Source: Galbibacter sp. BG1
Lineage (GTDB): Bacteria > Bacteroidota > Bacteroidia > Flavobacteriales > Flavobacteriaceae
Direction of reading: 5' to 3'
Assembly (NCBI RefSeq): GCF_013391805.1
Contig: NZ_CP058364.1
Location: 372,501 to 436,500, forward strand
DNA: 64,000 nt
Every line of letters begins with the position of its first letter. Positions within the stretch are counted from its first letter, which is position 1. The position numbers were made by a program, and so were the translations under genes. The notes under the pieces were generated by a model. That model made no database searches. It was not told the DNA's origin and saw only the letters and a list, made by a program, of their open reading frames with translations. This document shows positions 61,226 through 64,000 of this stretch, in pieces.

Positions 61226-61828
61226 ATGTTACAATCTTTAATGAAACACTGGTGGGCACTGGCACTTAGAGGTCTTTTACTCATTATTTTTGCATTATTA
61301 ATTTTTGCAAATCCACTAATAAGTGCTGCCACTTTGGCAATATGGTTTGCTATAATAATGGTGGTAGATGGCATTTTCTCTATCATCGGAGCTATTGCCA
61401 GCTGGAAAGAACAAGAAGATAAGTGGCTCATTCTTATTGAAGGTATTATTAGTATTGTACTAGGTATTATACTTTTTCAAGTACCGCAACTCACTCTTCT
61501 GGTTATTGCATACACCATAGCTTTCTGGTTTATATTTTTGGGAGTGAGCAGAATAGCCATGGGCATTCAAGTTCGTAAAGAGATTGAAGGTGAAGGATGG
61601 ATAATCCTCGGCGGGGCACTATCTGTAATTTTAGGAATTGTAATAATCGCCATGCCAATTGTAGGTATCAGTTCTGTAATGTGGCTTATTGCATTTACCG
61701 CCCTTATCGTTGGAATTGTTATGATTGTAATTGCACTTAAAATAAGAAAAGGAGGAAAATGGATTAAACATCAAATCGAAGAAATTGACGAAGACATTAA
61801 AGAAGCTAGGGAAAATTTAAAAAATTAA
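61226..61828 (+). CDS. HdeD/DUF308 family membrane protein
   Basis: A 200-residue six-helix inner-membrane protein of the HdeD family, linked to acid resistance in E. coli. Two repeats of the DUF308 motif (WWALALRGLLLIIFALLIF; WILLGGALSVILGIVII-like) are seen, with a basic/acidic amphipathic tail (WIKHQIEEIDEDIKEARENL). Its exact role here is not known. Confidence 0.88.
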   Translation: MLQSLMKHWWALALRGLLLIIFALLIFANPLISAATLAIWFAIIMVVDGIFSIIGAIASWKEQEDKWLILIEGIISIVLGIILFQVPQLTLLVIAYTIAFWFIFLGVSRIAMGIQVRKEIEGEGWIILGGALSVILGIVIIAMPIVGISSVMWLIAFTALIVGIVMIVIALKIRKGGKWIKHQIEEIDEDIKEARENLKN

Positions 61829-61861
61829 ACTCAAATTACGATTAACTTTAAAATTAAGCAG

Positions 61862-62515
61862 ATGAAAAAAATGAACTTGTTTCGTTTGGGATATCTCATT
61901 TTGGGATCCTTATTAGTTCTAAGTTGTGCAGAAGACGGTCCCGATTACGTAGATGAATTGGATGTTGTTTATACGAACTACAATGCCGATTTCGATTTTG
62001 GTACAACTAATACTTACGCTATCCCAGATAATGTGGTAAAGATAGACGATGCCGATTTCCCCTTGGCGGAAGGAGAAGAACCCGAATTTATAGACCCCGT
62101 TTATGGTGATGTTATTTTAAGTGCCATCGCAGACAATATGAATGATAGAGGTTGGACACAGGTTGATAAAGATAATAACCCAGATGTTATTATTTTGCCA
62201 ACGGCCATGTCTACTTTAAATCTCTATTATTATTACGATTGGGGCTACTGGGGATGGTGGGGCTACCCAGGTTATGGCCCTGGATGGGGCTGGTGGTATC
62301 CGGGTTATTACCCTCCTTACGTAAGTGGTTACCGATCTGGAACGGTAGTCTTGCAAATGACCTACCCAGATGGAATTGGCATAGACGATACAATTCCAGT
62401 TATTTGGACTTCAGCTATAAATGGCTTGTTTGAAGGAAGTACTGCTTCCATCCAAGATAGGATACAGAATACTGTAGACCAGGCATTTACTCAATCACCA
62501 TATTTAACCAAATAA
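61862..62515 (+). CDS. DUF4136 domain lipoprotein
   Basis: A 217-residue lipoprotein (lipobox LVLSC, Cys about 21). DUF4136 core: YTNYNADFDFGTTNTYAIPD at the start, NMNDRGWTQVDKDNNPDVIILP in the middle and WTSAINGLFEGST at the end. It has a striking aromatic stretch (about 122-160; repeated YYDWGYWGWWGYPGYGPGWGWW-type residues) like the lipoprotein at 58732. Function unknown. Confidence 0.85.
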   Translation: MKKMNLFRLGYLILGSLLVLSCAEDGPDYVDELDVVYTNYNADFDFGTTNTYAIPDNVVKIDDADFPLAEGEEPEFIDPVYGDVILSAIADNMNDRGWTQVDKDNNPDVIILPTAMSTLNLYYYYDWGYWGWWGYPGYGPGWGWWYPGYYPPYVSGYRSGTVVLQMTYPDGIGIDDTIPVIWTSAINGLFEGSTASIQDRIQNTVDQAFTQSPYLTK

Positions 62516-62528
62516 ACTTCGACGAATA

Positions 62529-63131
62529 ATGAAAAAGATAGCAACAATTATATTCTTGTGCTCCCTTGGTTTTGGGGCAACAGCACAGGAAATACAAATG
62601 AAATCGATAACAAGTTTAAATTATAGCATTGGAGTCCCAACCGGAAATCTAAATGATTTTATTTCCCGAATTAGCGGAAGCGGGTTCTCTATTGACTATA
62701 AACGTATGGTAGCACCCAATATTTATTTGGGGGGAGAATTTGGTTACAACTATTTTAGCGAAGAAAAGGATTATGATACCTATACTGATGAAACGGCATC
62801 CATAAGCGGTATACAAACACGCTATAATACAAGTGTACCCATTACTTTAACGGCAGATTATGTTTTTACCGACAATAGTCAATTTAAACCCTATATAGGG
62901 CTTGGTATTGGTACAGTATACAATAACCGGGAAGTCGATCTGGGCTTACTCACATCTGCTGTAGATACTTGGTTTTTTACGTTGAAACCAGAAGCAGGAA
63001 TTATTTACAATTTAAGTTCCTATACTGGAATAAAGGTAAGTTCCAGATATTACCAAACCTTTAACAACAAGGATTTAGATGCCCACTCCTATTTCGCTTT
63101 TGATATAGGCTTTGTGTTTATGTCTTTTTAG
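62529..63131 (+). CDS. OmpW/PorT-like outer-membrane beta-barrel protein
   Basis: A 200-residue exported protein (signal peptide cleaved near ATAQE, residue 20) and an eight-stranded barrel (GSGFSIDYKRMV, YLGGEFGYNYF, KPYIGLGIGTVYNN, AFDIGFVFMSF ending in Phe). OMP_b-brl type. It starts 13 bases after the DUF4136 gene and is probably co-transcribed with it. Possible partner in the same envelope complex; inferred. Confidence 0.82.
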   Translation: MKKIATIIFLCSLGFGATAQEIQMKSITSLNYSIGVPTGNLNDFISRISGSGFSIDYKRMVAPNIYLGGEFGYNYFSEEKDYDTYTDETASISGIQTRYNTSVPITLTADYVFTDNSQFKPYIGLGIGTVYNNREVDLGLLTSAVDTWFFTLKPEAGIIYNLSSYTGIKVSSRYYQTFNNKDLDAHSYFAFDIGFVFMSF

Positions 63132-63155
63132 GTAAATATAACATGCGGCAACAAT

Positions 63156-63190
63156 AAAAAAATCCGGTCTTTTAAAAGACCGGATTTTTT
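63156..63190. terminator. Terminator between envelope cluster and rplT
   Basis: AAAAAAATCCGGTCTTTTAAAAGACCGGATTTTTT; a perfect stem with A and T tracts on both sides, so it may act in both directions. Confidence 0.9.
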
Positions 63191-63313
63191 AAATAAGCGG
63201 ATAATATATTGTTAAACGTTTACTCACTTCAGTGAGATTAAAATTTCCCACTATTATGTGCGACATGCTGTATATACGTCATCTCTAACGTTTCACATAC
63301 GCCAGTAGCGAGC

Positions 63314-63658
63314 TTATTTTACTTTCTCAACAATTGCTTTAAAAGCCTCTGGGTGGTTCATCGCTAAATCGGCTAAAACCTTGCGGTTTAATTCGATGTC
63401 TGCAGCTTTTACTTTCCCCATAAACTGAGAGTAAGACAATCCGTGTAGTCTAGCACCCGCATTAATACGAGTAATCCACAAAGCGCGGAATGTTCTTTTC
63501 TTATTTCTACGGTCTCTGTATGAGTAAGACATGGCTTTCTCAACCGCATTTTTGGCAACTGTCCAAACGTTTTTACGTCTACCGTAGTAGCCTTTTGCTT
63601 GCTTCATCACTTTTTTTCTTCTTGCGCGTGAAGCTACTGAATTTACTGATCTTGGCAT
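63314..63658 (-). CDS. rplT: 50S ribosomal protein L20
   Basis: A 114-residue bL20: [20 protein letters not shown] at the start, [20 protein letters not shown] and [22 protein letters not shown] are the signatures. Last of the infC-rpmI-rplT cluster; 136 bases separate it from rpmI. No L20-leader-like structure is obvious. Confidence 0.98.
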   Translation of the reverse strand: MPRSVNSVASRARRKKVMKQAKGYYGRRKNVWTVAKNAVEKAMSYSYRDRRNKKRTFRALWITRINAGARLHGLSYSQFMGKVKAADIELNRKVLADLAMNHPEAFKAIVEKVK

Positions 63659-63794
63659 AATTTTTAATTTTTTGTAGCAGGCGGTCTTTTGACACTTTTT
63701 TTCACAATCCTGTACTCCGTTTATTCAACTTTATACTTGATAACTGTGGCCTGACTCCAGGGTTAAACAATAATAATTGAACCGAAAGAACTTC

Positions 63795-63992
63795 TTACTT
63801 TAAACGTAATTGTTCTTTGATGCTATTCTCATCTGCTTTATCTACTAAACCAGAATGAGTTAGCGCTAGCTTACGCTTTTTAGACTTCTTTGTTAAGATG
63901 TGACTCTTAAAAGCGTGCTTTCTTTTAATTTTACCGGTACCAGTAAGCTTAAAACGCTTCTTAGCACTGGATTTAGTTTTCATTTTAGGCAT
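63795..63992 (-). CDS. rpmI: 50S ribosomal protein L35
   Basis: A 65-residue bL35: [20 protein letters not shown], then [20 protein letters not shown]. Starts 8 bases from the window edge; the infC gene would lie just beyond. Confidence 0.98.
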   Translation of the reverse strand: MPKMKTKSSAKKRFKLTGTGKIKRKHAFKSHILTKKSKKRKLALTHSGLVDKADENSIKEQLRLK

Positions 63993-64000
63993 AATCCTAA

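Noticed and set aside
63659-63794. L20-type autoregulatory leader between rpmI and rplT
   Set aside because: No clear matching fold could be drawn; the gap is AT-rich without strong paired arms.

Overview
The window is a piece of chromosome from a member of the Flavobacteriaceae (Bacteroidota), most likely a marine or environmental genus. I cannot name the genus from the sequence alone. The evidence is AT-rich DNA, Bacteroidota -7 promoter boxes (TAnnTTTG, several with a TTG/TTTG box 19-20 bases upstream), lineage-typical proteins (DUF4295, DUF6515, DUF6503, two-gene transketolase, a Tgt without its zinc cysteines), abundant lipoproteins and a TonB-dependent receptor.

Layout. 1-5.2 kb (+): the 3' part of an M42 aminopeptidase, a NUDIX hydrolase, a cNMP/CBS/DUF294 protein translationally coupled to a DnaQ-like exonuclease, and a type IB topoisomerase. 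5.2-9.1 kb (-): a DUF6503 lipoprotein and an export operon (DUF3302 protein, HlyD-type fusion protein, NodT-type outer membrane factor). 9.4-14.5 kb (+): purB, DUF2092 and DUF6515 envelope proteins, a SugE/Gdx exporter, a Dabb lipoprotein and a DUF4184 membrane protein. 14.6-14.96 kb is a non-coding array of eight 43-bp hairpin-forming tandem repeats. 15-25.7 kb (-): a conserved housekeeping block (rimO, an inserted amidase pair, ftsY, DUF4295, rpmG, rpmB, cinA, an Hpt protein, an FAH-family enzyme, an exonuclease, a 2-oxoacid dehydrogenase E2, recR).

25.8-40.8 kb is mostly accessory: a sodium:solute symporter, HicAB, a CoA-binding protein, a TonB receptor, then an AT-rich stretch (31.4-36.7 kb) of single genes. 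Several of these are bounded by gene-specific inverted repeats, and two share an almost identical 77-bp promoter-bearing leader. A frameshifted amidohydrolase, a VOC protein and a HAD dehalogenase follow. A RelE/HigB-HigA pair then sits exactly between two 49-bp direct copies of the dnaB 3' end, which looks like a very small inserted element.

40.8-52.3 kb: dnaB, accA, an EamA transporter, an LptF/G permease and tgt (-), then transketolase, a beta-barrel protein, an FKBP lipoprotein, an S4 protein, a phosphoribosyltransferase and aroK. 52.4-53.8 kb: two tRNA-Lys in a tandem duplication, a tRNA-Leu and an MNT-HEPN toxin-antitoxin pair. 54-64 kb: polyphosphate glucokinase, typA, kdsA, a run of envelope proteins (DUF481, a beta-barrel protein, HdeD-like, two DUF4136-like lipoproteins, OmpW-like), and rplT-rpmI.

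The strongest leads are the genes with paired gene-specific flanks, the toxin-antitoxin pair between dnaB-end duplicates, and the 43-bp repeat array.
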